From assembly GCF_002305855.1 (NCBI RefSeq), contig NZ_CP022163.1, forward strand, positions 1,612,292-1,676,291: a DNA stretch of 64,000 nucleotides. Direction: 5' to 3'. Below, piece after piece: positions 7,757 to 16,771 of the stretch. The DNA is from Melittangium boletus DSM 14713 (GTDB lineage: Bacteria > Myxococcota > Myxococcia > Myxococcales > Myxococcaceae). Position 1 is the first letter of the stretch. Every line of letters begins with the position of its first letter. Position numbers and translations under genes: made by a program. The notes below the pieces were generated by a model that worked only from the letters and a program-made list of their open reading frames with translations, did not search any database and was not told the origin of the DNA.

Positions 7757-9489
7757 GCACCCACCTCCGGCTGCCCCCGCTCACGCGCGAACGCGAGGAA
7801 GGCGTCGATGAACTGTTGGAGACGCGCCTCCGCGCGCACGCGCGCGGCCCGCACCGGTTCACCCGGGGCCAGCGTCTCCTTCAGCTCGAAGTAATATTTG
7901 ATCTTCGGCTCCGTCCCCGAGGGACGCGCCGTCACCCGCCCGCCCCCCTCCACCTCGAAGGCGAGGACGTTGGAGGGCGGCAGCTTCCCGCCCGGCAGGT
8001 AGTCCAGGATGCGCGTCACGCGCCAGTCGCCCAGACGCTCGGGGAACGCGCCACGCATCGACTCCATGATGCGCGCCATCGTCTGGACGCCCTCGGCGCC
8101 CGGGAAGGTGAAGTTGCGCTGCCCGCTCACGTACAGGCCGTACACCCGCTGGATCTCCTCCAGGTAGCCGAGCACCGTCTTGCCATTCGCCTCGCACCAC
8201 GCGGCCAGGTCCGCGAACACGAGCGCCGCGCCAATGCCGTCCTTGTCGCGCGTCGCGGTGCCCACGCAGTAACCAATCGCCTCCTCGTAGCCGAAGACGA
8301 AGCGCACGCCCTCGTCCCGCTCGCGCGCGATCGCGCGGTTGGCGATCCACTTGAAGCCCGTGAGCACCTCGTCATACGCGGCGCCCAGTTGGCTCGCGAT
8401 GTCACCCAACTGGGTCGAGGACACGATGGTGGTGACGACGTAGGGCGTGCGCCCGTCCCCGCGCCCCTCGGCCAGCAGGTAGTGGCCCAACAGCACACCC
8501 ACCTCGTTGCCGGTGAGCATGCGCAGCGCGCCCTCCTCCCCGCGCACCATCACCGCGAGGCGGTCCGCGTCCGGATCGTGGGCGAGCACCAGGTCCGCGT
8601 CCACCCGCCGCGCGGTGGCGATCGACAGGTCCATGGCGCCCGGCTCCTCGGGGTTGGGAAAGCGCACGGTGGGGAAGGTGCCATCGGTCTGGTGCTGCTC
8701 GGCCACCGGGTGGACGTGGCGGAAGCCCGCGCGCGCGAGCGCCCGCTCCATCCACACCCCGCCCACGCCGTGCATCGCGGTGTAGACGATGCGCAGCGCG
8801 TCCGAGCCCCGTCCGTGCACGCGCAGCCGGGAGATGGCCTCCAGGTAGGCCTCGCCGATGGCGTCGGTGAGATCCGTCCACAGGCCCTGGGCGCGCGCCG
8901 CGTCGGGCGGCAACAGCCGGAGTTGATCCGCAGGCCCCACGCGGGCGATCTCCGCGGCGATCCCCTTGTCATGGGGCGGGATGATCTGCGCGCCGTTGCC
9001 CCAGTAGACCTTGTAGCCGTTGTACTCGGGCGGGTTGTGGCTCGCGGTGACGATGACGCCCGCGGCGGCGCCGAGGTGCAGGGTGGCGAAGGCGACGAGC
9101 GGCGTGGGGACGAGCCCCGGGAAGACATGGGCGGGAATGCCCTCGGCGGCGAGCACGGAGGCGGTGTCCTCGGCGAACTCGGCGCTCAACCGGCGGCCAT
9201 CGCGGCCCACCACCACGCCCCGGCGGGTGACGTCCGGAACGGTGGCCTTGAGGTAACGCGCCAGGCCCGCGCTGGTCCGGCGCACCACCGCGCGGTTCAT
9301 CCGGTTGCTGCCCGCGCCCAGCACGCCGCGCATCCCCGCGGTGCCGAACTCCAGGTCCGCCGCGAACCGGTCCGCCAGGTCCGCCAGGTCCCCGCGCGCG
9401 AGCACCTCGCGCAGTTCCGCCACGGTGTCCGCGTCCGGGTCCGCCCGCAGCCACGCCTCCGCCCTGTCCTTGAGTGCTGTCGCGTCCAT
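7753..9489 (-). CDS. phosphohexomutase / phosphopentomutase
   Basis: A 578-residue alpha-D-phosphohexomutase of the PGM2 type. The phosphoserine loop TASHNP (Ser150), metal loop DPDADR (305-310), sugar-binding GYEEAIG (400-406) and phosphate-binding RPSGTEPKIKYY near the C-terminus are all intact. Family members interconvert glucose-1- and glucose-6-phosphate; some (mammalian PGM2) prefer deoxyribose/ribose phosphates. Since it lies between nucleoside phosphorylase and DeoC and no DeoB is seen, a phosphopentomutase role is plausible but inferred. It is encoded just before the barrel-like protein gene. Confidence 0.92.
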   Translation of the reverse strand: MDATALKDRAEAWLRADPDADTVAELREVLARGDLADLADRFAADLEFGTAGMRGVLGAGSNRMNRAVVRRTSAGLARYLKATVPDVTRRGVVVGRDGRRLSAEFAEDTASVLAAEGIPAHVFPGLVPTPLVAFATLHLGAAAGVIVTASHNPPEYNGYKVYWGNGAQIIPPHDKGIAAEIARVGPADQLRLLPPDAARAQGLWTDLTDAIGEAYLEAISRLRVHGRGSDALRIVYTAMHGVGGVWMERALARAGFRHVHPVAEQHQTDGTFPTVRFPNPEEPGAMDLSIATARRVDADLVLAHDPDADRLAVMVRGEEGALRMLTGNEVGVLLGHYLLAEGRGDGRTPYVVTTIVSSTQLGDIASQLGAAYDEVLTGFKWIANRAIARERDEGVRFVFGYEEAIGYCVGTATRDKDGIGAALVFADLAAWCEANGKTVLGYLEEIQRVYGLYVSGQRNFTFPGAEGVQTMARIMESMRGAFPERLGDWRVTRILDYLPGGKLPPSNVLAFEVEGGGRVTARPSGTEPKIKYYFELKETLAPGEPVRAARVRAEARLQQFIDAFLAFARERGQPEVGA

Positions 9490-9560
9490 GTCGTCGTCCC
9501 CTGCTGCCGCCTGCCGCGTCTGTTCAGCGATGCTCCACCCGGGCGTCTCCCCGGAGCGTT

Positions 9561-9953
9561 TCAGGAATAGTCCGTGAGCTTGCGCCGGGTGGGCCCGCCC
9601 TTGGGCGCGTCCTTCTGACCCTGGCAGTTCACGCAGAACTCCACATAGGGCATGGCCTCCAGGCGGCCCAGGGGAATCTCGTCACCGCACTCCTCGCACT
9701 CGCCGAAGGAGTCCGGGTCCTCCCGCAGCTTGCCGAGCGCCTTCAGCACGCGCCCGAGCACCACGTCCGAGTTGCGGTTACGGTTGGAGGCGATGGCCTG
9801 CATCATCTCGTTGAGCGGCTGTTCGTCCTCGTCGCCGCCCACGCGCCCCTCGTCGGTGCGGTTGGGCTCGATGCGCAAGGGCGTCTTGCCCGTGAGTTCC
9901 GCGTGGATCTCCAGCAGCCGCTGCTTGAACCTCTCGAGCTGTGACGTGTTCAC
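9561..9953 (-). CDS. DksA/TraR family zinc-finger regulator
   Basis: A 130-residue protein with an N-terminal helical segment, an acidic linker, and a C-terminal four-cysteine zinc finger: CEEC (Cys86, Cys89) and CVNC (Cys107, Cys110). Proteins of this family enter the RNA polymerase secondary channel and modulate initiation, often with ppGpp. The GTG at 9953 gives a family-like N-terminus (VNTSQLERFKQRLLE) and follows a GGAG site. It is located 20 bases after deoC. The true DksA versus a paralogue cannot be told by reading; myxobacteria have several. Confidence 0.88.
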   Translation of the reverse strand: MNTSQLERFKQRLLEIHAELTGKTPLRIEPNRTDEGRVGGDEDEQPLNEMMQAIASNRNRNSDVVLGRVLKALGKLREDPDSFGECEECGDEIPLGRLEAMPYVEFCVNCQGQKDAPKGGPTRRKLTDYS

Positions 9954-9973
9954 GGACCGAGTCTCCGGGAGGG

Positions 9974-10807
<834 letters not shown>

Positions 10808-10881
10808 GGCGCGGGATGTAGCCCAAGTCCCCGTCACACGGGAAGCGCCGACACCGGCACTGGGATAGAGTTGTCCACGTC

Positions 10882-12030
10882 ATGGCTTTCGCCCGGTTGC
10901 TCCTCGCGCTTCTCCTCCTGTTCGCCGCAGCTCCGGGCCAGGCCGCCTCGCTCAAACCCCTGTCCGTCTACTTCCTCGACGTGGGCCAGGGAGACGCGGC
11001 GCTCATCGTCTCGCCCACGGGCAAGACGGTCCTCATCGACGCCGGCCCCCCCGAGGCCCAGGCCACACTCGTTCCCCGAGTGAAACAGCTCGTCCAGGGG
11101 CCCATCGATCTCATCATCCTCACCCACCCCCACCTGGACCACCTCGGAGGCATGTCGCGGGTCATCCAGGCGGTGGGGGTGCGGCGCTTCATGGACCCGG
11201 GCTTCGACCACCCGAGCGACGCCTACCGCAAGCTGTTGGACGTGGTGGGCGAGGAAGCGGGCCAGGTGATGACGCCCACGCCCAACCCATCCGCGCCCGA
11301 CACGCCCCTGAGCATCGGATTGGGCGAGGGCGCGGCGCTCTCCATCCTCTGGCCGCGCGTGCCCCAGGAGCCCTTCCTGAAGAGCACCCGCTCGGACGCC
11401 AACTCCAACTCCATTGTCGCCAAGCTGACGTACGGCGACACCTCGTTCCTGTTCATGGGGGACGCGGAGCCGGAGACGGAGGCGCGGCTGCTGGGCAAGC
11501 CCCTGGATCTCTCCGCCACGGTGCTCAAGGTGGCGCACCACGGAGGCCGCTACTCCTCCACGGCGCCCTACCTCGCGGCGGTGCGGCCCCAGGCGGCCGT
11601 CATCTCCTGCGGGGCACGCAATGACTACGGGCACCCCACCGCGGAAGCCCTCGGACGGCTCCAGGACGTGGGCGCGCGCGTCTTTCGCACCGACCAGGAC
11701 GGCGAGGTGCTCGCAGTGAGCGATGGCGCCACCGTGACCCTCACCGCCGCCCAGGGGCGCGCGCCTCCCGTCGTGGTGAAGGGGCAAGGCCCGGGCGCCC
11801 CCCGCGCGTCGAGCGGCCCGAAGGGCAAGTCCGTGGAAATCGTCGTCGGACGCCAGGAGCCGGCCGCCAGCGGCTCGGGGTCACGCTACGTGAGCCTCAA
11901 GGGCAGCAAGGTCTTCCACCGCGAGGACTGCCCCACCCTGAAACGGGCGAAGACCCAGCAGCGCACGGTGTATCCGGACCGAGCCTCCGCCCTGAAGGAG
12001 CGTCGGCCCTCCGAGGATTGCAAACCATGA
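10882..12030 (+). CDS. exported ComEC-like metallo-beta-lactamase protein 1
   Basis: A 382-residue protein: signal peptide (1-22), a ComEC/Rec2-type MBL domain (about 27-260), and a C-terminal zinc-binding segment like that of Ada. Metal motifs are complete: DVGQGDA, THPHLDH (82-87), FMGDAE, AHHGG and NDYGHP. The tail has FHREDCPTLKRAK and a final Cys (EDCKP). In DNA-uptake ComEC this domain is thought to degrade the non-transported strand; here it is separate from any channel and exported, so a periplasmic or secreted nuclease or phosphodiesterase is inferred. Its stop overlaps the next gene (ATGA). Confidence 0.85.
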   Translation: MAFARLLLALLLLFAAAPGQAASLKPLSVYFLDVGQGDAALIVSPTGKTVLIDAGPPEAQATLVPRVKQLVQGPIDLIILTHPHLDHLGGMSRVIQAVGVRRFMDPGFDHPSDAYRKLLDVVGEEAGQVMTPTPNPSAPDTPLSIGLGEGAALSILWPRVPQEPFLKSTRSDANSNSIVAKLTYGDTSFLFMGDAEPETEARLLGKPLDLSATVLKVAHHGGRYSSTAPYLAAVRPQAAVISCGARNDYGHPTAEALGRLQDVGARVFRTDQDGEVLAVSDGATVTLTAAQGRAPPVVVKGQGPGAPRASSGPKGKSVEIVVGRQEPAASGSGSRYVSLKGSKVFHREDCPTLKRAKTQQRTVYPDRASALKERRPSEDCKP

Positions 12031-13274
12031 GCCGCTCCATCCGGACCCTGGCCACGCTGCTGTGCGCATGCCTGCTGTGGGCGTGCGAGGAACCCGCCCC
12101 GGCTCCCCCGCCCGAGACGAAGCCCGTCCAGGCCCCGGCCCTGCGCTACTTCGGCCATCCGGCCGACGGCAAGCTGCACGTCTACTTCCTCGACGTGGAC
12201 CAGGGGGACGCCACCCTCATCGTCTCGCCGGACGGGCACACGGTGCTCGTCGACGCCGGCCCTCCCTTCGCGGGGACCCATCTGGCCAACCGGCTGCCGG
12301 AGCTGCTCACCAACAAGCTCGACCTGGTCATCCTCACCCACCCCCATCTCGACCACTACGGAGGCCTGCCCGCGGCGGTGGGGGCGGTGGGCGCGAGCAG
12401 GCTGCTCGAGCCGCAACTGCCCAACACGCCCTCGGACTATGACGCGCTGCTCGCCTCGCTCGCGGCCAAGGGGGTGGAGGTGTTCTCCCCGGAGGCTCCG
12501 CCCGGGAACGAGCCGTTGCGCCTGCCGCTGGGCGGCGGGGCGGAGTTGAGTGTCCTCTGGCCCCGCGTGCCCACCGAGAAGCTGCTCACCGGCGAGGGCG
12601 CGTCGGAGAGCAATTCCATCGTCCTGCGGCTCACCTACCGCGACACCACCGTCCTGCTGATGGGGGATGCCCGGGAGCAGACCGAGCGGCGCCTGATGCA
12701 ACTGGGAGCCCCCTTGAGCTCCACGCTGTTGAAGGTGGCGACCCATGGAACCGCCACCGCCACCAGTGCCGCGTTCCTCGAGGCGGTCCAACCCCGGGCG
12801 GCCATCCTGTCCACCGGTACGGGCAATCCGGAGAGCGCTCCGTCCCGGGACGTGCTGGGCCGGCTGGAGGCGATGAAGGTGCGCCTGTTCCGCACGGATC
12901 GCGACGGCGAGGTGCACGCCGTGAGTGACGGCCAACGCTTCGCCGTCAGCACGCAGCGGCGTCCGGAGAGCGCCACGCAGGGCGAGGCGTTCTTCGAGGG
13001 GATGAAGGAGGAGCCCCCGAGCCCCCCCCCGGCCCACATCAACCTGAACTCGGCCGGACCCGAGCCGAAGTCGAAGCTGGCCCGGGCCGAGCGCCCGGAG
13101 TCACCCGCCCAGGGCAAGGGCCCCTTCGTCGCCAGCAAGCGCAGCGACAAACGGCTCTTCCACAAACCGGACTGCTTCGCCGCCAAGCGCATCAAGAGCC
13201 AGAACAAGGTCGTCTTCAAGACCCGCGCCGACGCGGAAGCGCATCAGTTCCATGCCCACGCCTGCGCGCACTGA
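12027..13274 (+). CDS. ComEC-like MBL lipoprotein 2 (altered metal site)
   Basis: A 415-residue paralogue of the preceding protein with a lipoprotein signal (CLLWAC, Cys about 15). The N-terminal metal motif THPHLDH and MGDA are kept, but DVGQGD is DVDQGD, the AHHGG motif is ATHGT, and the NDYGHP motif is lost. The C-terminal Ada-like segment is conserved (LFHKPDCFAAKRIK, ACAH). Loss of two metal/phosphate ligands suggests changed or absent catalysis. ATG 12027 overlaps the previous stop and gives the only sensible signal sequence. Confidence 0.82.
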   Translation: MSRSIRTLATLLCACLLWACEEPAPAPPPETKPVQAPALRYFGHPADGKLHVYFLDVDQGDATLIVSPDGHTVLVDAGPPFAGTHLANRLPELLTNKLDLVILTHPHLDHYGGLPAAVGAVGASRLLEPQLPNTPSDYDALLASLAAKGVEVFSPEAPPGNEPLRLPLGGGAELSVLWPRVPTEKLLTGEGASESNSIVLRLTYRDTTVLLMGDAREQTERRLMQLGAPLSSTLLKVATHGTATATSAAFLEAVQPRAAILSTGTGNPESAPSRDVLGRLEAMKVRLFRTDRDGEVHAVSDGQRFAVSTQRRPESATQGEAFFEGMKEEPPSPPPAHINLNSAGPEPKSKLARAERPESPAQGKGPFVASKRSDKRLFHKPDCFAAKRIKSQNKVVFKTRADAEAHQFHAHACAH

Positions 13275-13286
13275 AGGAGCCCCGCC

Positions 13287-13526
13287 ATGCCCAAGGTCAC
13301 CCTGGATCGATTCGAGGAAGAACTCGCCGTGCTCATCGTGGACGGGCGCGAGGTGGTGCGCCCGCGCGCGGCCCTTCCGCCCGACGCCCGCGAGGGAGAC
13401 GTGGTGGACCTGGACACGATGAGCGTGGACACGGCCGCCACGGAGCAACTGCGCGACGAGGTGCGGCGGGCGCGGGAGAGGGCCCTCGCGAAGAAGGCCG
13501 CCCCTCCCGGTGATTTCGACCTGTGA
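13287..13526 (+). CDS. DUF3006 protein
   Basis: A 79-residue protein with the DUF3006 pattern: LDRFEEELAVLIVDG, then a Pro-rich turn and DAREGDVVDLD. Known members of this family sit beside ComEC-like MBL genes in many Gram-positive bacteria, and here the gene is 12 bases after the second MBL gene. A GGAG site precedes the ATG. It is cytoplasmic by sequence (no signal). Function is unknown; operon partnership with the MBL proteins is the main clue. Confidence 0.8.
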   Translation: MPKVTLDRFEEELAVLIVDGREVVRPRAALPPDAREGDVVDLDTMSVDTAATEQLRDEVRRARERALAKKAAPPGDFDL

Positions 13527-13536
13527 GCGCGCGCGA

Positions 13537-15123
13537 CTAGCGGGACTTGAGGACGAGCGGGATCTCGATCTCGACGTCCTCGCCCGAGAAGGCGGGGAAC
13601 ACCAACTCCCGGGCGCGCTCGTTGAAGCACTCTCCCGAGGGCGAGGCGCCAATGTCCGCCCGATCGAAGGCCACCTGCTTCACTTCGCCCGAGCTGCCCA
13701 CCGTGGTGATGAGCAGCAGCTTGCCGTTGCGCAGCTTGGGGTTCTTGCGCAGGGCCTGATCGATGCAGGGCTTGAAGCCGGGACGGGAGGCATCCACCAC
13801 GCGAGCCACCTCCGCCTGGGGCGGACCGGGAGGCGGAGCGGCGGGGGCATCGCCCTGGGGAGCGGCGTCTCCCAGAGGGGTCAACTCATCCCCCACGGCA
13901 TCCCCGGGAGCGGCGGCCGTCTCGTCCGGAGCGGGCGCGTCCTGGGGCTCGGCGGGGGCTTGCTTCTCCTGGGCGGCTGGAGCCTCGGGAGCGGGCGCGG
14001 CGGGCGGCGCGGCGGGCGCGGGCTTCGGCGCGGGGGGCGGCGGCGTCGAGTTGCCCAGCAACAGGTTGCGCAGCTCCTCCACCCCCTCGGCCGAGAAGAT
14101 GGACACGGGCTCCCGCACCAGACGGCCCTGGGCATCCGCGCGAGTGACCCGCAGGGGAATCACCTGCGTCTCGGTGAGGGCGATCAACAGGCCCACGGGC
14201 ACCACCACCAACAGCACGAGCACCAGGAGGATCTTCAACGCCGGAGAGCGCCGCCGCGCGCCCGGCTTGCTCGCCGATTTGACGCTCTTGGACGCGGCGG
14301 GAGACGCCTCGAGCGCCGGAGAGCGCCCCTCGTCCAACCGCGAGTCCACCAGGGGGCGATCCGGCTCTTCCTCGGAGGGCGAGGACTGCGGCAGGTCCAG
14401 GTCGGAGAACAGCTCCCCGAGCTGCGCCGAGGGGGCGTTGACGTCGGAAGGCGCGGCGGCGGACTCGGGCTCGGGCTCCCAGGGCGTGGAGGCGGGAGCC
14501 GCCCGCGCGGCGGGCTCGGGCTCGGTGCTCCAGGTCGTCTGCGACGGAAGCGGAGGCTCCGGCTGCCACGACGTGGAGGAGCGCGCCGCGGGAGTGGGCT
14601 CCGGCTCGGGCTCGGGCTCCGGGGCGGCCGGAGGCGGCGCGGCGACGGCGGGCGGCTCCTCGGCCACGAAGATGCCCTCGAGCGCGGGCAGTTCCTGTCC
14701 CCGCTTCCAGTCCGCCATGCCCTGCTGCCAGAAATAGCTCCGGGGGGTGACGGTGCCCTCGGCCACGAGCGCGCGCAGGGCTCCCTCGTCGAGAGGACCC
14801 TCCTGCTTGCTCTTGATCATCACGAACCAGGACGCGGCGGCCTCTCCGGCCGGCATGGCGCGCGTGGGCTCATCCTCCCACCCTCCCGCCGCTGGCGCGG
14901 CCTGGACAGCCGCCTCTTCCTCGGCGAGCGAACGGTCCTGCTCGCGCAGACGCTCCACGTCCGCCAGGGACACGACGCGCGTGCTCTCCTCGAGTTCGGC
15001 GGGGGGACCCTCCACCGAAATGACGTTCTGGCAATTCTTACAGCGCACCTTGACGGTCTTGCCGCGGACCTTGTCGTCCGCGATGGAGTACCGCCGCTGA
15101 CACTTGTTGCAGGAGAAGTTCAA
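13537..15123 (-). CDS. AgmX/GltJ-like zinc ribbon, GYF and TonB-type protein
   Basis: About 528 residues. Order: N-terminal MJ0042-type zinc ribbon (CNKC and CKNC); a GYF_2 domain (WFVMIKSKQEGPLDEGALR through DWKRGQELP); a long Pro/Ala/Glu-rich linker; one membrane segment (ILLVLVLLVVVPVGLLIAL); another Pro/Ala-rich stretch; and an AgmX/PglI-type C-terminal TonB-like domain. This is the architecture of GltJ (AgmX) of the Myxococcus gliding and focal-adhesion machinery, though GltJ is longer and this may be a paralogue. TTG 15123 is preferred because family members begin right before the zinc ribbon; GTG at 15147 is possible. Confidence 0.8.
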   Translation of the reverse strand: MNFSCNKCQRRYSIADDKVRGKTVKVRCKNCQNVISVEGPPAELEESTRVVSLADVERLREQDRSLAEEEAAVQAAPAAGGWEDEPTRAMPAGEAAASWFVMIKSKQEGPLDEGALRALVAEGTVTPRSYFWQQGMADWKRGQELPALEGIFVAEEPPAVAAPPPAAPEPEPEPEPTPAARSSTSWQPEPPLPSQTTWSTEPEPAARAAPASTPWEPEPESAAAPSDVNAPSAQLGELFSDLDLPQSSPSEEEPDRPLVDSRLDEGRSPALEASPAASKSVKSASKPGARRRSPALKILLVLVLLVVVPVGLLIALTETQVIPLRVTRADAQGRLVREPVSIFSAEGVEELRNLLLGNSTPPPPAPKPAPAAPPAAPAPEAPAAQEKQAPAEPQDAPAPDETAAAPGDAVGDELTPLGDAAPQGDAPAAPPPGPPQAEVARVVDASRPGFKPCIDQALRKNPKLRNGKLLLITTVGSSGEVKQVAFDRADIGASPSGECFNERARELVFPAFSGEDVEIEIPLVLKSR

Positions 15124-15202
15124 GAGGGATGTCCCACGCACGCACACCCTGGGCGAGCGTGCGGAATGCTAACCCCATGGCGCTAGAGTGCAAACCACTG
15201 GG

Positions 15203-15231
15203 TTGACTCCGTCTGCCAGCCCAACTAAGAG
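15203..15231 (+). promoter_or_regulatory. candidate sigma-70 promoter
   Basis: TTGACT (15203-15208) and TAAGAG (15226-15231) are separated by 17 bases, placing transcription start near 15238, about 30 bases before the FYDLN-type gene. The -35 is one base from consensus; the -10 is weaker. Assignment is by pattern only. Confidence 0.4.
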
Positions 15232-15268
15232 CCGCCGTCCCCTACCCTCTTGACATAGAAGGTGGCGC

Positions 15269-15556
15269 ATGCCCGCGAAGGACCTCGGGAACAAGTTCGT
15301 CTGCTTCAAATGCAGCACGAAGTTCTACGACATGAAGAAGCCAGACCCTCTGTGCCCGAAATGCGGCGCGGATCAACGGGAGAGCCCCGCGCTCAAGGCT
15401 CCCACCGAGGGCCGGAGGGGGCGGCTGTCCGCCGCCCCCAAGATCATCGAGCCCACACCCGAGCCGGAGGAGGCCGAGGTCGGCGAGGACGAGGAAGGAG
15501 CCGATTTCGAGGACGAGGACGCCGAGCCCGTGGCGGAAGACGAAGACGAGCTCTGA
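15269..15556 (+). CDS. FYDLN-type acidic protein
   Basis: A 95-residue protein of the FYDLN-acid family: KFVCFKCSTKFYDMKKPDP, then CPKC, followed by a basic stretch and a highly acidic C-terminal half (Glu/Asp about half of the last 45 residues). The two CxxC pairs suggest a zinc knuckle, stronger here than in most alphaproteobacterial members. Its function in the family is unknown. It is a single-gene unit with its own candidate promoter and a strong terminator 10 bases after the stop. Confidence 0.85.
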   Translation: MPAKDLGNKFVCFKCSTKFYDMKKPDPLCPKCGADQRESPALKAPTEGRRGRLSAAPKIIEPTPEPEEAEVGEDEEGADFEDEDAEPVAEDEDEL

Positions 15557-15565
15557 GAGCTACAC

Positions 15566-15608
15566 CCAGGGGGCTTTCACCCAAGGCGGGTGGAGCCCCC
15601 TGGTTTTT
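15566..15608 (+). terminator. intrinsic terminator after FYDLN-type gene
   Basis: CCAGGGGGCT (15566-15575) pairs with AGCCCCCTGG (15594-15603), and the inner CACCC/GGGTG extends the stem; TTTTTT (15603-15608 region) follows at once. It is the clearest factor-independent terminator in the window and lies between convergent genes. Confidence 0.92.
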
Positions 15609-15612
15609 TCGC

Positions 15613-15780
15613 CTACCTCGGTTCGCGCTCGGCCGAGGCCGCGAGCTGGTGGATCACCCGGCGCACCTGGGCATAGCGCAGCGGCCCCAGGGTCTGTACC
15701 CCCACGGGACGGCGCGGCGGCTTCACGGCCACCGCGGAACTCGGCCTGCGCCTGGGCGTGGTGGGCTTCTTGGGCTGCAT
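15613..15780 (-). CDS. small basic hypothetical protein
   Basis: A 55-residue Pro/Arg/Lys-rich protein (MQPKKPTTPRRRPSS...) ending in a short helix (YAQVRRVIHQLAASAEREPR). A GGGGGA motif lies about six bases before the ATG at 15780; an in-frame ATG at 15801 has no ribosome site. It converges on the FYDLN terminator, as a real gene would. There are no recognised domains. It could be a nucleoid- or RNA-associated small protein, but nothing proves it is translated. Confidence 0.4.
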   Translation of the reverse strand: MQPKKPTTPRRRPSSAVAVKPPRRPVGVQTLGPLRYAQVRRVIHQLAASAEREPR

Positions 15781-16036
15781 GGGACGTCCCCCGGCTGACA
15801 TGTTTCGACATGTAGCAGCTTTCCACCCGGACGGAAACTTTTCGCCATCCCACCTCGCTCCCCCTCGGCGGAAACGCACGTTCGCGTGGCTGGCCCTTGA
15901 GGAAGCGGCCCACTGCGCCCGGCCGGTCGGCCGCCCGTGGATGACAGGAGGGTGATTTGTGCGTTGGACCCTTCAAACCCTTGTTGGTAGAAGGGCCCGG
16001 GCCCCGGGGTAGGGCCCCCCATGGAGGCAGACGATT

Positions 16037-16765
16037 TTGCGGGAGAAACTGAAGGCACTGGCGGAGCTGCAGAAGGTGGACCTCGAGGTCGCCTCGCTCC
16101 GGAAGGCCGCGGACGTGCACCCCCGGCAGCTGGCGGAGTTGGAGCGCGAGTTGGGCGCCGCGCGCAGTGCCATCGAGGCGGAGCGCAACCGCGTGACGGA
16201 CATCGAGCGGCAGAAGAGCACGCTCGAGCAGAACATCACCGACGAGAAGGACAAGGTGAAGAAGTGGGAGGCGCGGCTCGCCGAGCAGCGCTCCACGCGC
16301 GAGTACTCCGCGCTCGCCCGGGAAATCGACATCGCGAAGAAGGCCAACCAGACCATGGCCGATGAGCTCGTCGAGCTGAGCAAGACGCTCGGTGGCGCGC
16401 GCGAGGCGGTCAAGGGCAAGGAGGCCGAGTTCGCCACCCGGCAGGAGCAGCTGTCGGTGCGCATGACGGAGCTGCGCTCCAAGCAGAGCCTCGCCGAGAA
16501 CCAGGTGAAGGAGCTCGAGGCCAAGCGCTCCTCGGTGTCCGCGGGCGTGGATCCCACCCTGCTGCGCCGCTACGAGACCATCCGCAAGAAGAAGCTGCCG
16601 GCCATGGTGGGCGTGGTGCAGGGTGGCACGTGTCTGGGCTGCCGGATGAACGTGCCTCCCCAGCTCTACAACAACCTGCGCGTGTCGCTCGGCACCGACG
16701 TGTGCCCGTCCTGCAACCGCATCATCTACGCCGTCGAAGCGCTCGAAACGCCGGCCGAGAAGTAG
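16037..16765 (+). CDS. CT398-like coiled-coil zinc ribbon protein
   Basis: A 242-residue protein with a long N-terminal coiled coil (about 1-170, heptads rich in Glu, Leu, Arg) and a C-terminal C4 zinc ribbon (CLGC and CPSC). This matches the CT398/zf-RING_7 family, of which the Chlamydia member binds sigma-54 and type III components. The TTG at 16037 follows GGAGG at 16023-16027 and gives the standard family start (LREKLKALAELQKVD). The RNase HI gene follows within 10 bases, suggesting one operon; CT398-like and RNase H genes are adjacent in other bacteria too. Confidence 0.82.
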   Translation: MREKLKALAELQKVDLEVASLRKAADVHPRQLAELERELGAARSAIEAERNRVTDIERQKSTLEQNITDEKDKVKKWEARLAEQRSTREYSALAREIDIAKKANQTMADELVELSKTLGGAREAVKGKEAEFATRQEQLSVRMTELRSKQSLAENQVKELEAKRSSVSAGVDPTLLRRYETIRKKKLPAMVGVVQGGTCLGCRMNVPPQLYNNLRVSLGTDVCPSCNRIIYAVEALETPAEK

Positions 16766-16771
16766 TCGCGG

